Source of the DNA: Cricetomys ansorgei
Taxonomy: Eukaryota; Chordata; Mammalia; Rodentia; Nesomyidae
Assembly (NCBI GenBank): GCA_026225945.1
Contig: JAMJFZ010001657.1
Location: 3,010,001 to 3,074,000, forward strand
Reading direction: 5' to 3'
Length of the DNA stretch: 64,000 bases
Shown: positions 38,932-48,837 of the stretch, one piece after another
Layout of the letters: every line of letters starts with the position of its first letter
Numbering within the stretch: the first letter of the stretch is position 1
Program-made: the position numbers and the translations under genes
The notes under the pieces: model-generated
Told to the model about the DNA's origin: nothing
The model's database searches: none
The model's input: only the letters and a program-made list of their open reading frames with translations

Positions 38932-39094
38932 TAGAGACTCAGTAGGTAGAGTCTGAACCAGAGTTCAGACACCTTGGACAGATGTGGCAGCTGCTGGTGA
39001 TCCGAGCACTCAGAGACAAAGATGGAGGCTCCCAGATGGCTGGCTGGCTAGACTAGCCAGAACTGGTGGTCTCTGGGTTCAGCAAGAGACCCTC
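38932..39094 (+). repeat. SINE fragment interrupted by an LTR
   Basis: GAGACTCAGTAGGTAGAG and GAGATGGAGGCTCC-like blocks read as a B2/B3-type SINE. The phrase AGCAAGAGACCCTC seems to continue at 39434 with CTCTGCCTCC, suggesting that the LTR at 39095 landed inside it. Confidence 0.5.
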
Positions 39095-39433
39095 TGTTGG
39101 CGGCCCCCATTGGCTCATAGGGAGTGGCACTCTTAGGAGGCGTGGCCTTGTTGGAGTTGGTGTGGCCTTTTAGAGGAAGTGTGTCACTGGTGGTAGGTTT
39201 TCAGGTTTCAAATGCTCTCTCTCTCTCTCTTCCTGCTGCCTGTAGATACAGATGTAAGAACTCTTGGCTACCTCTCCAGCACTATGTCTGCCTGTGTGCC
39301 GCCCTGCTTCCCACCAGGATGACAATAGACTAAATCTCTGAACTATGTGCTAGCCTCAATGAAATGCTTTCCTTTATAAGAGCTGCTGTGGTCATGGTGT
39401 CTCTTCACAGCACTAGAAACCCTAACTAAGACA
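39095..39433 (+). mobile_element. MaLR-like solo LTR, sense
   Basis: It begins TGTTGGCGGCCCCC and ends GAAACCCTAACTAAGACA, with GGAGTGGCACTCTTAGGAGG and GTCATGGTGTCTCTTCACAG between. It is well preserved. It is flanked by CTC on both sides, within a SINE. Confidence 0.8.
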
Positions 39434-39498
39434 CTCTGCCTCCATAAATCAAGTGAAGAGTCATTGAGGAAAACTCCTAACATAGATTTTTGAGCACG

Positions 39499-39528
39499 TG
39501 CACACACACACACACACACACACACACG
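39499..39528 (+). repeat. (CA)n microsatellite
   Basis: A CA run ending a short SINE remnant. Confidence 0.9.
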
Positions 39529-40189
39529 TATACGAGCTCGCCCCAAATATGTGCACATATGTGCACATGAGAACACCCATGTACACACACACACATACCA
39601 CATATATACATATATACATACAAGAGAATTAAGAAATAATCTCAAGATAATGAGAGACTCAAAGCTTTGAGTAGTCGTCTGGACACACGCACCCTCTTTC
39701 ATAACAATGCATAATGCAAAGCATTCATAGGCGTACAATTGCAAGAATGAGGCGGTGGTGACGGGGCAGAAACACCGCATTTCTGAAACAGCAGTGGTGC
39801 GTCAGTGTCACGGACCTGGCAGGTGTGAGAAGAGTGAAGGTCGAGCCTGGAGGTGAAAGGTCAACAGATCCCCCCGGGATTCAAGCACGGGTGCTTTGGG
39901 AAGCAAAAGTGAAGATGTAGCTAACAGTGAAGGGTTAGATGAAAATGTGTGTGCCCAAATGTCTACGTCTGCGAGCGTGTGCGTGGAGGTCAGAGGCAGG
40001 TAGACGGCTGTGTCCTGCTCAGTCTCTCTCCGCCGCATTCCTTTTCGGCAGAACACAGGCAAGTGCGTCGGTGAAGAGACAGCCACACCCGAAGAACAAA
40101 AGCAGAACAGTGGAGAGAGGATGGCTTTTCCCCACCGCGGGTGCCGGAGCAAGTGGAGAGCCACGTGCTGAGAGAAAAAGTTAACATAG

Positions 40190-40620
40190 ACACCCTAGAC
40201 TTACAAAAGCTAACTCCGCACAGGTCACAGACTCCGTTGTAAGGTGGAAAATGATGAAGCTACTAGAAGGTACCGCATGCGAAAAGTGAGTGCCCCGGGA
40301 GTGACGGCGACTTTCAGATCCTGATATTTATTCGAAGGACCTGAAAACTAGCAGCCGCGCAGAGATCTGCGCATGGATATTTACACTGGCTCGTATCGAT
40401 ATTAATAGCAGCTTTGTTCACAGTTCCAGAGCAATGCCAGATGCCCTTGGGTGGCTGGATGAACACACAAACACCACACAATGGCTGTTATTCAGCACTG
40501 AAAATGCACGCGCTATCAAGCCGCCAAGAGAGATCAAGGAACCTCAAATGCGCATCACTCAGAGAACAAAGCCATCGAAAATGCTGCGTGGCTTTCAGTC
40601 TGGAAAACATACTAGCAAAA
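40190..40620 (+). mobile_element. Ancient L1 ORF2 3'-end fragment
   Basis: The order ATGAAGCTACTAGAAGG, TTATTCGAAGGACCTG, GAGATCTGCGCATGG, TAATAGCAGCTTTGTTCAC, GATGCCCTTGGGTGGCTGG, ATGGCTGTTATTCAGCACTG follows the end of mammalian L1 ORF2 (steps normally reading ATCTGCAC..., GCAGC...TTCACAA, TTATTCAGC). It is very diverged, with many stops, and is a broken remnant. Unusually many CpGs are present. Confidence 0.65.
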
Positions 40621-40686
40621 ACCTTTCTGTGAACCAAAAACTGCTTGCCCCCCATGGAATTATTAATTTTTTAAAAGTATTTATTG

Positions 40687-40895
40687 GGCCTGGGGAGACG
40701 GCTCAGAGGTTAGTTAAGAGCACTTATTGCTCTTGGAGAGGACTTGAGTTTACTTCCCAGCACCCACATCGTGGCTGGTGATGGACTATAACTCCAGTTC
40801 CAGGGGCTTCCATCGCCATCTTCTGGCCTCAGTGGGTATTGCACACATATGGTACACATGCATCGTGCAGGCAAAACTTTCATACACATAAAATA
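40687..40895 (+). repeat. B3 SINE
   Basis: GGGCCTGGGGAGACGGCTCA, CTCTTGGAGAGGACTTGAG, CCAGCACCCACATCG and CATACACATAAAATAC. Confidence 0.85.
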
Positions 40896-41037
40896 CAAAA
40901 AAATCTCTTTAAATCTGTTTATTTCTTGTATGTGTGTGATTTGTATGTACATGTTTGTATGTAAGCGTATGAACATGCATGTAGAGATTAGAGGATATCC
41001 CCTGGTGTTGGTCTTTACCTTCCACCTCAACTTTTTC

Positions 41038-41372
41038 TAAGATTTATTTATGTGGGTGATGGGAATGACATTTGCATTTGATTTGATTCTAGAAGAGCAG
41101 CCCATGCTCTTAACCACTGAGCCATCTCTCCAGCCCCTCCACTTTGCTTTTGAGGCAGGGTCTCTCCTGTTGTTTGCTGTTGGAATGTGTTCTCTAGGCT
41201 AGCTGAAATCTTGTAGGAGAATCTCTTATCTCTGCTTCGCATCTCACCCACAGATGCACTGAGAGTAGAAGCATGCACCACTGCATCCAGCCTCTTGCAT
41301 GGGTTCCAGGGACCAAACTCAGGTCATTGGGCTTTGGTGGCAAGTGCTTTTTTCCACTGATCCATCTTGCAC
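41038..41372 (-). repeat. Two antisense B2/B3-type SINE pieces
   Basis: The first ends CACTGAGCCATCTCTCCAGC at about 41138. The second runs to GATCCATCTTGC at about 41370, with AGGCAGGGTCTCTCCTG inside. Confidence 0.75.
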
Positions 41373-41943
41373 CATTATAACACCATTAGTTGGTCTTATA
41401 ATTCAAGATCTACAGCTGGCAGCTCAGATCCTACTCATCATCCTGCTACAGGGTTTCCATTTTCAGAAACAGGCTTGATCCACAAGGTTCCTCATGTCTT
41501 TACTTTCCGACTGTTGTGGCTTGCCGAATCAAAGCAGCTGCAATTGAAGCAATTTCAATATCATACCCTTCAAGGGTTAACTCTTCTATCTGGGCTTGAG
41601 AAACAGAACAAGCAGCACCTGCCCTCATCTGAATCCTGGAGATTTCAAGAAATTCCACATCTCACCAAGAGGTCCATTCTCCTAATATCAGCATTGATGG
41701 AGAAGTGGGCAACCTCAGAGCTCATCTTGTAATGGAGGAGATCCAGGGAACACTACAGATCGCGTTCTGTACAAGACAGCAGATCGTACTAACAGTAGCC
41801 AGTTCCTTTCTGCTTCTCCAACATTTGTCAACCAGAGCCCCTTCTTTTCCTCTCCAAGGAGACTGAGCTCTCCACCTATGTGACTGAAGTCAGCCTACCC
41901 ACAAGCTCCCCTACTGGCCAGCTTAGGAGCAGTTCTTCCTGAG
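41373..41943. other. Intergenic, nothing recognised
   Basis: I see no gene. A 121-codon plus frame at 41367-41732 has no recognisable domain. Confidence 0.5.
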
Positions 41944-42115
41944 CTGGAGAGACAGCTTAGTGGTTAAGAGTTCACTTCTCAGCACCTACATCATGTGGCT
42001 CACAGCTGCCTGTAACTCAAGCTCCAGAAGGATCCAACACCTCTGGCCTCTGCAGGCACCTGTGCTCATGTACACATACCTCCAGACACACACATATACA
42101 TAAAAACATTTTTTA
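41944..42115 (+). repeat. B2/B3-type SINE
   Basis: GAGCTGGAGAGACAGCTTAG, TGTGGCTCACAGCTGCCTG and a short CA tail. Confidence 0.8.
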
Positions 42116-42349
42116 AAGAATGCATCCCATTCCTATACACACGAGGAGGAGCATCAACTAAGTCTACCAAATTTTCAATTTTCAATTCAGATTAGTAAAA
42201 ACTATTCACTGTAACAGCCATTTAATTAGCTATATGTGCAATTAGGATTATTCTCTGACTCGGGCTTACTGAGTTTCTTTTGAGACTATTAATAGGTACA
42301 TTAGTAGGCTTTGAGGAGTCCTTTTCATATGCCCCCAGTATGTCCTAGC

Positions 42350-42441
42350 CCACTTTCTATCACTAATAACACAGTACCACAAACTGGGTAAGTTATACAG
42401 GAAAGAAGTTTATTCCTGGTTCAAGACCAAGGTAATGAATT
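42350..42441 (-). mobile_element. MaLR-like LTR fragment, antisense
   Basis: TAACACAGTACCACAAACTG and GAAGTTTATTCCTGGTTC. It is cut by the next LTR at 42442. Confidence 0.5.
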
Positions 42442-42733
42442 TGTAGTGATTTGAATGTGAAATGTCCCGAATATGCTCAAGTGTTCAAATACAAGGTCTC
42501 CAGCTAATGGTGCTGTTTGGGAAGGTTGTGGAACCTTTAGGAGTCAGAGCCCAGCGAAAGGATGTGTCTCATTAAGGGAAGGCCTTGAGGCTTTACAGCC
42601 TGGTCCTACTTCCTGTCTGCTCTCTGCTTTCCACAGCTGCCACAGTGTGACCAGACCACTGCCTCACACTCCTGCCATCAACCCTTCCTTCCCATAATGA
42701 CTGCACCCTTCTTAAATGAAGCCAAAATATACC
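42442..42733 (+). mobile_element. MaLR-like LTR, left part (split by insertion)
   Basis: It starts TGTAGTGATTTGAATG and runs to AAGCCAAAATATACC, where a different LTR element begins. Its missing end resumes at 44768. The left junction hexamer TATACC resembles the TATAACC at the right junction. Confidence 0.8.
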
Positions 42734-43057
42734 TGTTGTAGAAGTTTAATTTTAGTTGTCTTTAAAATAATTATTTTTGTGCACTGTTGGGAAAAAGGGA
42801 CGCATAGGCCTTGGCATTTTGTATTGTCTGCAGGTGTTGGGTTTCTGTGGGGGATGTTCGATTGCTAATGGTCTGCACCTGAGGAGTTCTGAATGAATAA
42901 AAACACCTGAGCTGAGACACTTGGGGTTCTAGTGTCCAGTTTGGTGCTGGCCAGGATGGTAGTCCTCTCTGCTGAGGTCTGGCAGAGTTTACCCCTCTGA
43001 AAACGCTTCCCTTTCTTCTTTGGTTGAACCGCCCCAGAGTAGGCGTTCAACTACAAA

Positions 43058-43077
43058 TGGCACCTGCAACGTGGGGC
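43058..43077 (+). other. Primer-binding-site-like sequence
   Basis: TGGCACCTGCAACGTGGGGC begins two bases after the 5' LTR end. It resembles the lysine-tRNA (Lys1,2-type) PBS of class II retroelements but carries two extra bases and one change. The position is exactly where a PBS belongs. Confidence 0.6.
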
Positions 43078-43425
43078 AGGAGATTGCGCCAGCTAATCCA
43101 ATGTGGAGACGAGGAAGGTGAGAAACTTCAGACCTCATAGAGTCTGGTAAAGTACGCTCAGAGAAGCTACCAGAGGATACAGATTCAAGTCTTAATTGAA
43201 GGCTCCAGAAGGAGAAGAGAGAAAGGAAATAAGCCTCTATGAAGAGAAAGGGCTGTGAAATTAATAAATAAATGAGAAAGAGGGGTCAAAAGTGGGAGCC
43301 ACTAATACAGACATTTAGAGAAAGACATTTTCAGGGTAAAAACAAAAAATTCAACTGGGAGCAGAAAAAAGCAAGGTTCTTACTGCTTTTCCTGATCATG
43401 GAGCTGATGCTACCACTGGTGGTAA

Positions 43426-43990
43426 TGTTGGACCCCCAAAGGCCCAAACCGGGACGCTGCACCCCCACAGAGACTCATAGACAGGATATCGATGCAAATA
43501 GCAAGAGGATTTATTCCAGTGCACTGGGACCGTTCTAACACGCAGGATAGAAGCGGCCCCGAGGAGCAAATGGTGAAGCTTTTTATACAGTTGTTGGGCA
43601 CAAACTGAATTGGTACAAGTTGATTGGTTCCCAAATTGTTTTCCCATTTGGATAGGTAGGGGCCAGTTAACCTTTAAATTGATTGGTGTTGGCATATAGC
43701 AAGGTCGCGGGCACCAGGAAATGTACACTTAGGGTAAAGTCCCTTGCCCAAGGCTATTAGGCAGCGGCTGCAGCTGCCTCTCATACTTTAGTTTTGGGAA
43801 TTTGGGCTGGGTCACAGTGCCCTTGAATTAAGCCTGACAATAATTGTTTTATGGTTTCTGGGGTAGGCTAGTTCTTGGAACAGGGAGTTCTGGAAAGTAC
43901 TCAATAATTATTGTATTGAGTAGAGAAAGCCTAAGTTCCTATTAAGAGTTTAGGATTAATGACCAGGGCCGGGGGGTCTCCAGCCTCACA
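43426..43990 (-). mobile_element. Gammaretrovirus-like solo LTR, TSD gtaa
   Basis: This 565-bp LTR on the minus strand has TG...CA ends (TGTTGGACCCCC and GCCTCACA on the plus strand). It is flanked by GTAA at 43422-43425 and 43991-43994. The R region contains GAGCAAATGGTGAAGC and GAGGATTTATTCCAG (antisense AATAAA). No internal viral sequence remains. A 4-bp duplication is typical of gammaretroviruses. Confidence 0.88.
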
Positions 43991-44767
43991 GTAACATGCT
44001 GTTTCACAAAGTTTTCTGATAGCTGCTTTGTATGTGTGTGAAGCTTAAGATGTTGTGTTTGAGATCTATGAAGAAGGTGCGTGATTACCCATAGTGATGG
44101 TGAAAAAGAACACCAAACTGCCAGAATGTTTCAACTGGAGATTTTTCCCACTGACCCAGGACCCCCTGCTGTTGTGGTAGTCACACCTTGGAGCCAAAAA
44201 GCTGCTAAGTTAAACTGGCCAGGTTTTTTGTTTGTTTGTTTGTTTGTTTGTTTTCTGCAAACCTGACTAAGAGAAAGTCAAGCAGTCCAGATACTGGTGA
44301 CCCTGATGAGAACTCCATCTACGAGTGTGTCCTTACTGCAGACAAAGTGTTCAGTTATTTTTCCTGCAAACCAGACTCTATCTTAAAATCTGGGGAGTGT
44401 TTCCTCAGGGTCAGCACACAGAAGCTGTCTTCCATAACTGGGTGAGTCTGTATCTCATGCTGGTAGCCGAACTTGAGAGTCACCCAGGTGTCGCTAGTTT
44501 TGAAGGCATGAAGGGGTCATGGAGAACAGCTGAGGCTTGGCATTATGAGAGGCCAGGAGAAGCCATTGGTGAGGGTACAGACTCTGTAGTAGTTGAAGGC
44601 CCAGTAGTTGAAAGGGTCATGCAGAGAAATTGAGGCTTGGCACCATAAAGGGAACCAGTTAGGTGCTGGCTACGATGGTAGTAACCCCTGCTAAAGTCTG
44701 GCAGGGTTTGCAGTTATGGAATGTCTCCTTGTCTTTCTTGCTGAGTCGCTACAGCAGTGTATTACTG

Positions 44768-44838
44768 TATAACCCTTTCTCCTTTAAATTGCTGTATGTC
44801 AAACATTTGGCCACAGCAATGAGAAAGTAGCTAATACA
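44768..44838 (+). mobile_element. MaLR-like LTR, right part (split by insertion)
   Basis: CCCTTTCTCCTTTAAATTGC and AGCAATGAGAAAGTAGC end with CTAATACA. It completes the LTR that begins at 42442. Confidence 0.8.
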
Positions 44839-45316
44839 ATCTTCTTGCAGATAGAGTCTGGGGCACCACAGAACATCACACTGAGAGATGGGAGGTCCAT
44901 GGGGGTGGGTGTTCTGGTCACTTTCCCTCTAGAACTGTAGCAGGCTGTGGACCTTAGCACAACTGACACCATGATGGAAGTACCATTCAGGCCATAAAAC
45001 TTAGCATGTAGACAACACCACCTGCCAAAACTAGAACAAAGATTTAACTCATCAAAGTCCATAGTTCTGGGATGGTCCCTCAATGTACTAACCTTGCTTT
45101 TTGGCTTCTGTAGTTCTGCTTCTAAATAACTGCTTTTCTTAACTGAGGTGTACCAGCCCAGGATGCAGTTTTTGTGCATGAAAGCTCACTCTGAGAATGG
45201 CTCAGGGCTACACTGGGGTCCCAAACACCCAGTGTAATTACTAGCTGGCTAATAAAGACTATAGGTTTGCCTTGTATCTGAGTAGCCTTTCTGGTGGATA
45301 CCCCACAAGAGAACTC
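44839..45316 (+). other. Intergenic, possible LTR end
   Basis: GGCTAATAAAGACTATAGG near 45248 followed by GAGTAGCCTTTCTGG resembles an LTR R/U5 region, but I could not define its borders. Otherwise nothing is recognised. Confidence 0.35.
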
Positions 45317-47205
45317 TGTAGCAGTACACTTACTGTTGTGGCTCAGAAAGGATGACAAGGAGGTATGTTTCATAGGTACAAAGCCTGCCAGACCTCAGCA
45401 GAGGGAAACTCTATCCTGGCTAATGCCATTCTGGACAGAGGAACCCTGAGCGTCTCATCTCAGGGGTTTTTATTGACACCTAAGCTCTACAAGTGTTCTA
45501 TTGATTGCATGTGCAGATCAGGAGCAATCAAACATATCCACATAAAGCCAACACCTGCAGACAATACAAATGCCAAAGCCTAGGCAGCCCTTCCCCCAAC
45601 AATGCACAAAACAACCATTTTAATCATAACTAAAAATAAACTTCTGCAACATTTTCTCCCTTTCTGTATAAGACAATAAAAAAAATGCTTTATCTCTACA
45701 ACCCGATCTATCACTACACCAGCAAAACTATTTACACGAGTAACAATCACAAGGGCAGAACCAAATGAAACCAGCTATTAAGCTTTTCACACTGTCTCTG
45801 GACAGCAGAAAAACACTATCTGTGGATAGTGGTTAGCTAAACTGCTGCCATGTTGCTTTTAGAAGACATTTTAACTACGACCTTGCAGTTTCTAGGAACT
45901 TGTCCGTGCAGGCTAAGCTATTGAGTTACAAGGACATGCGATGCTTTTCTATAGAGAAGATTCTTACATCCAGGCTATTGCGTTTGTATCAGAGGAAATG
46001 TTTGGCTACCCTGGTTCTTTGGTCACATGTCTTGATTTTATCTAAGTTCTGTATACGCCCAAGGATCGACTATTAACCATAAGGAAGTATACTGGTGACT
46101 ATTATTTAAGAGTGCTGGAAAAATAAAGTTTGTGTGGCTTCAAGCCCTCTCAACTTTCAGAGGTCTTTTGTCTCTCTTATTAATCCTCACTCCCCTTTTT
46201 GGGACTCGTTTGTTTACTACTGGCTGGCTCCAGCAATTATCAATGTCCAGTTATCTAGAATTTACTCATGATCTTCTGGCTCCTCCAAAGGGCTTGGATC
46301 ACTTATCAGGTTCTATCCTTTGCATCACACACAGTTTGTCCCCTAGGCTCTGGTTGGCTCCATTCAACTACTGCTGCTGCCCTTAGTGGTCATCCCATGG
46401 TACTGGCACCTCCAAAACTCCTGGGGTCCCTTGTTGCAGTGGGGTTGCATTATTACCAATTGCCTCTCCTGGTCTTTCTTCATGGTGCCAAGCTTCAACT
46501 TCTCTGTATGACTCCTTCAATCTGGGTCTTCAACTGCACTGAGGCTGAACCTTCACCAATGGCCTCTCATAGGCTCTCTTCATGGAGCCAAGCCTCAATT
46601 TCTTTGCATGACCCCTTCATGTCTTTAAAAACTAGCATCACCTGGGTGACTCTTAAAGTACCAAGTTTGGCTGCCAGCATGAGATAAAACCTTAGCCAGT
46701 TCTGGAAGATAGATTCTGTGTGCTGACCCTGAGAAAACATTTTCCAGCTTTTAAGATAGTCTGATTCTTAGGAAAAATAATGGGTCAGTTTATATCAGCT
46801 GCTTCTTGGCTCCAAGCAGGGGCTTCCACAGCGGGGGAAGAACCTCCAGTCAAAATATTCTGGCAGTTTGCAGTTGTATTCCACCACCACTATGGGGGAA
46901 AATACAGACATTGAGGCATATTCATAGATGTAAACCCTGCCAGACCTCAGCAGAGGGAACCACTATAATGGAAAGCACCATCCTAGACAGTGGAACACTG
47001 AGGGTCTCATAAATCAGGGGTTTTTATTGATACTTAAGCATCTCAGATGTTCTATTGGCAGCACGTGCAGATCATGAGCAATCAAACATCCCTCACATAA
47101 AGCCAACACCTGCAGACCATACAAGTGCCAAGGCCTAGGCAGCCCTTTTCCAACAATGTACAAAACAACCATTTTAAACCTAACTAGAAATAGACTTCTC
47201 CAACA
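45317..47205 (-). mobile_element. Short LTR retroelement, antisense, near-complete ends
   Basis: Read on the minus strand, the 5' LTR is 47205 to about 46869, the internal region about 46868 to 45652, and the 3' LTR 45651 to 45317. A polypurine tract (AGAAAGGGAGAAAA on the minus strand) directly precedes the 3' LTR. Flanking hexamers GAACTC (45311-45316) and GAACAC (47206-47211) differ by one base, fitting a 6-bp target duplication. The internal part begins AACTGCCAGAATATTTTGAC with no PBS, so the PBS region is deleted. No viral protein frame is recognisable. Confidence 0.8.
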
Positions 47206-47285
47206 GAACACTCATCTCCTTGTCTAACCCCAATTACCTCCCAAAGGCTCCCCTCAAAACACCACAGTCAGATGAAGCTTCTGCT

Positions 47286-47490
47286 CTGTGTTAGTTACTT
47301 TTCGACTGCCATGATAAGACACCATGACCAAGGCATCTTATAAAATAGAACATTTTATGTGTGGCCCACAGTTTCCAAGGCTAGAGACCATGATGGTGGA
47401 GCGATGGTACAGTGTAGCAGAATGCTGGTGCTGGGGCAGCTCAGGAAGGAAGGAATGGAGGTATATTCTTATACAGTGTGTTGAAGACAT
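47286..47490 (-). mobile_element. MaLR-like LTR fragment, antisense
   Basis: TGTTAGTTACTTTTCGACTG, ATAAGACACCATGACCAAGG and AACATTTTATGTGTGGCCC. Confidence 0.65.
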
Positions 47491-47824
47491 TCAAGCCACA
47501 GCTTAGTCCTTCACAGTGCTTGAGGAATCTGCATCCCAAAGCCGCAGATGGACATGTTGCTGAGAAGGCGACTTCCTAGACAAGGAGTCAAAACCAGCCA
47601 CAAGCTTTGGCTATTTTTATGGCTCTGCTTTAAACAGCTCCTTGATTTTATCATCTTCCTCAAGAAAAGATGTTGTAATGAAAATAAAACACACACCTGG
47701 GCCCCTCGATGCAGCTGTAGACAGCCAGCAGCTGTAGTGGCTCCTGGGCAGGAAGTGTAGGTGAGGGGAGTGGGGAGGAGTGGGGGGATTGTTGCGGGGG
47801 AGGAGGGTGCGGTCTGGTTCTTAC

Positions 47825-48275
47825 TGTTGATCAGAGTCCTGTGAGCAGACTCTTGGGAGAGTGTTGTCAGTGGAACATGTCAGTTTATTAAAGCAAGGGT
47901 GGTTATATTTATAGAGTACAGCCAGGAGAGGGTCTTTAGTAGCCAGGGATGTGAGCCATCGGTTACTGGAGTAGCCCAATTTGCATGTGGAGTTCAAGTC
48001 TTAAGGGTCAAATTCCTGCAAGGGTGCCTCCTGCATAAGGTGCATTCCCACAGGGAAAAGAGGAAGACTCCTTATCAGTAAATGGGCTCAGCCCTAGGCT
48101 TCCAGCTACAGCGAGATAAGCACCAACCAAGCCACCTCCTTTGCTAATGACCTTCTGTGAAGCAGACAATGTTTTATATTTAACTGGGTTCTGGCCAGGG
48201 CTAAGAAAAGTAGGGAGCAACTGAACTCCTACTGCTCTCAGGGTGAGAAATCCGGAGTTCAAGGTGTACTTGAAC
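47825..48275 (-). mobile_element. Solo LTR, family 2 (relative), antisense
   Basis: On the minus strand there is a TATA-like CTATAAATATAACC, then TTTAATAAACTGACATG, ending TGATCAACA at 47825. The U3 half aligns with 52830-53200 over CCTGGCCAGAACCCAG, GGTTGGTGCTTATCT, GCACCTTATGCAG and related blocks. The upstream border is approximate. Confidence 0.75.
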
Positions 48276-48381
48276 TCTTAGCTCTAGGACAGCCCACAAA
48301 AAGGGCCAATAATTTTCCTGTCTTGAGAAGATCTGGTTTCTCTTCAAATAGTATTGTGCTGGTCAGGATCGTTAAAGATCC

Positions 48382-48386
48382 AGAAA

Positions 48387-48422
<36 letters not shown>

Positions 48423-48473
48423 ATTTTTATATATTTTTATATATACACCGTATGTATATATATCATATATATA

Positions 48474-48513
<40 letters not shown>
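48382..48513 (+). repeat. (AAAT)n-(TA)n-(GT)n compound microsatellite
   Basis: AAAT at 48382-48421, TA-rich at 48437-48472, GT at 48476-48513. Confidence 0.95.
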
Positions 48514-48516
<3 letters not shown>

Positions 48517-48837
48517 ACATGTATGGAGTATACTAGAATGGCTTCAAATAGCTGCTGGGTAGCCCAACAATGCACCCTCGAAAGGCTGAGAACGGGTAGC
48601 TACTCAGTCCATGAATCTGGATGCTTCAGTGGTCCCAATCTGGTGCTGAAGGAATGGAAAACTTCTAAAGGATTGCTGGTCTTCAGTTCATATTGGTACC
48701 CAAAATAACTGGAGTCCAATGTCAGGACAGAACAGCAGCACCAGAAGAGACAGACAAGTTCATCAGTAAGAAGCAAGCCAGGTAAGCAGGAAGCACTGGT
48801 TTTAGCTTGGATTGCTTTTAAAAATTTGTTTTTGAAA

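Larger units (their letters stand above)
42734..44767 (+). mobile_element. Short LTR retroelement, sense, with nested LTR
   Basis: The 5' LTR is 42734-43055 (TGTTGTAGAAG... to CTACA, with AATAAAAACACC). Two bases later comes a tRNA primer-binding-site-like sequence, then about 1 kb of non-coding internal DNA split by an LTR at 43426-43990, then a 3' LTR remnant (about 44640-44767) lacking most of U3. The internal DNA shares ordered blocks with the minus element at 45317-47205, for example GGTCAGCACACAGAA, CATGAAGGGGTCATG and GAGGCTTGGC. No gag, pol or env frame is recognisable, so it looks non-autonomous or deleted. I cannot choose among ORR1-like, mys-like and class II ERV families. Confidence 0.75.

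Noticed and set aside
43272..43728. Open frames in and next to the retroelement
   Set aside because: They span the border of the short element and the nested solo LTR and show no gag, pol or env motif.
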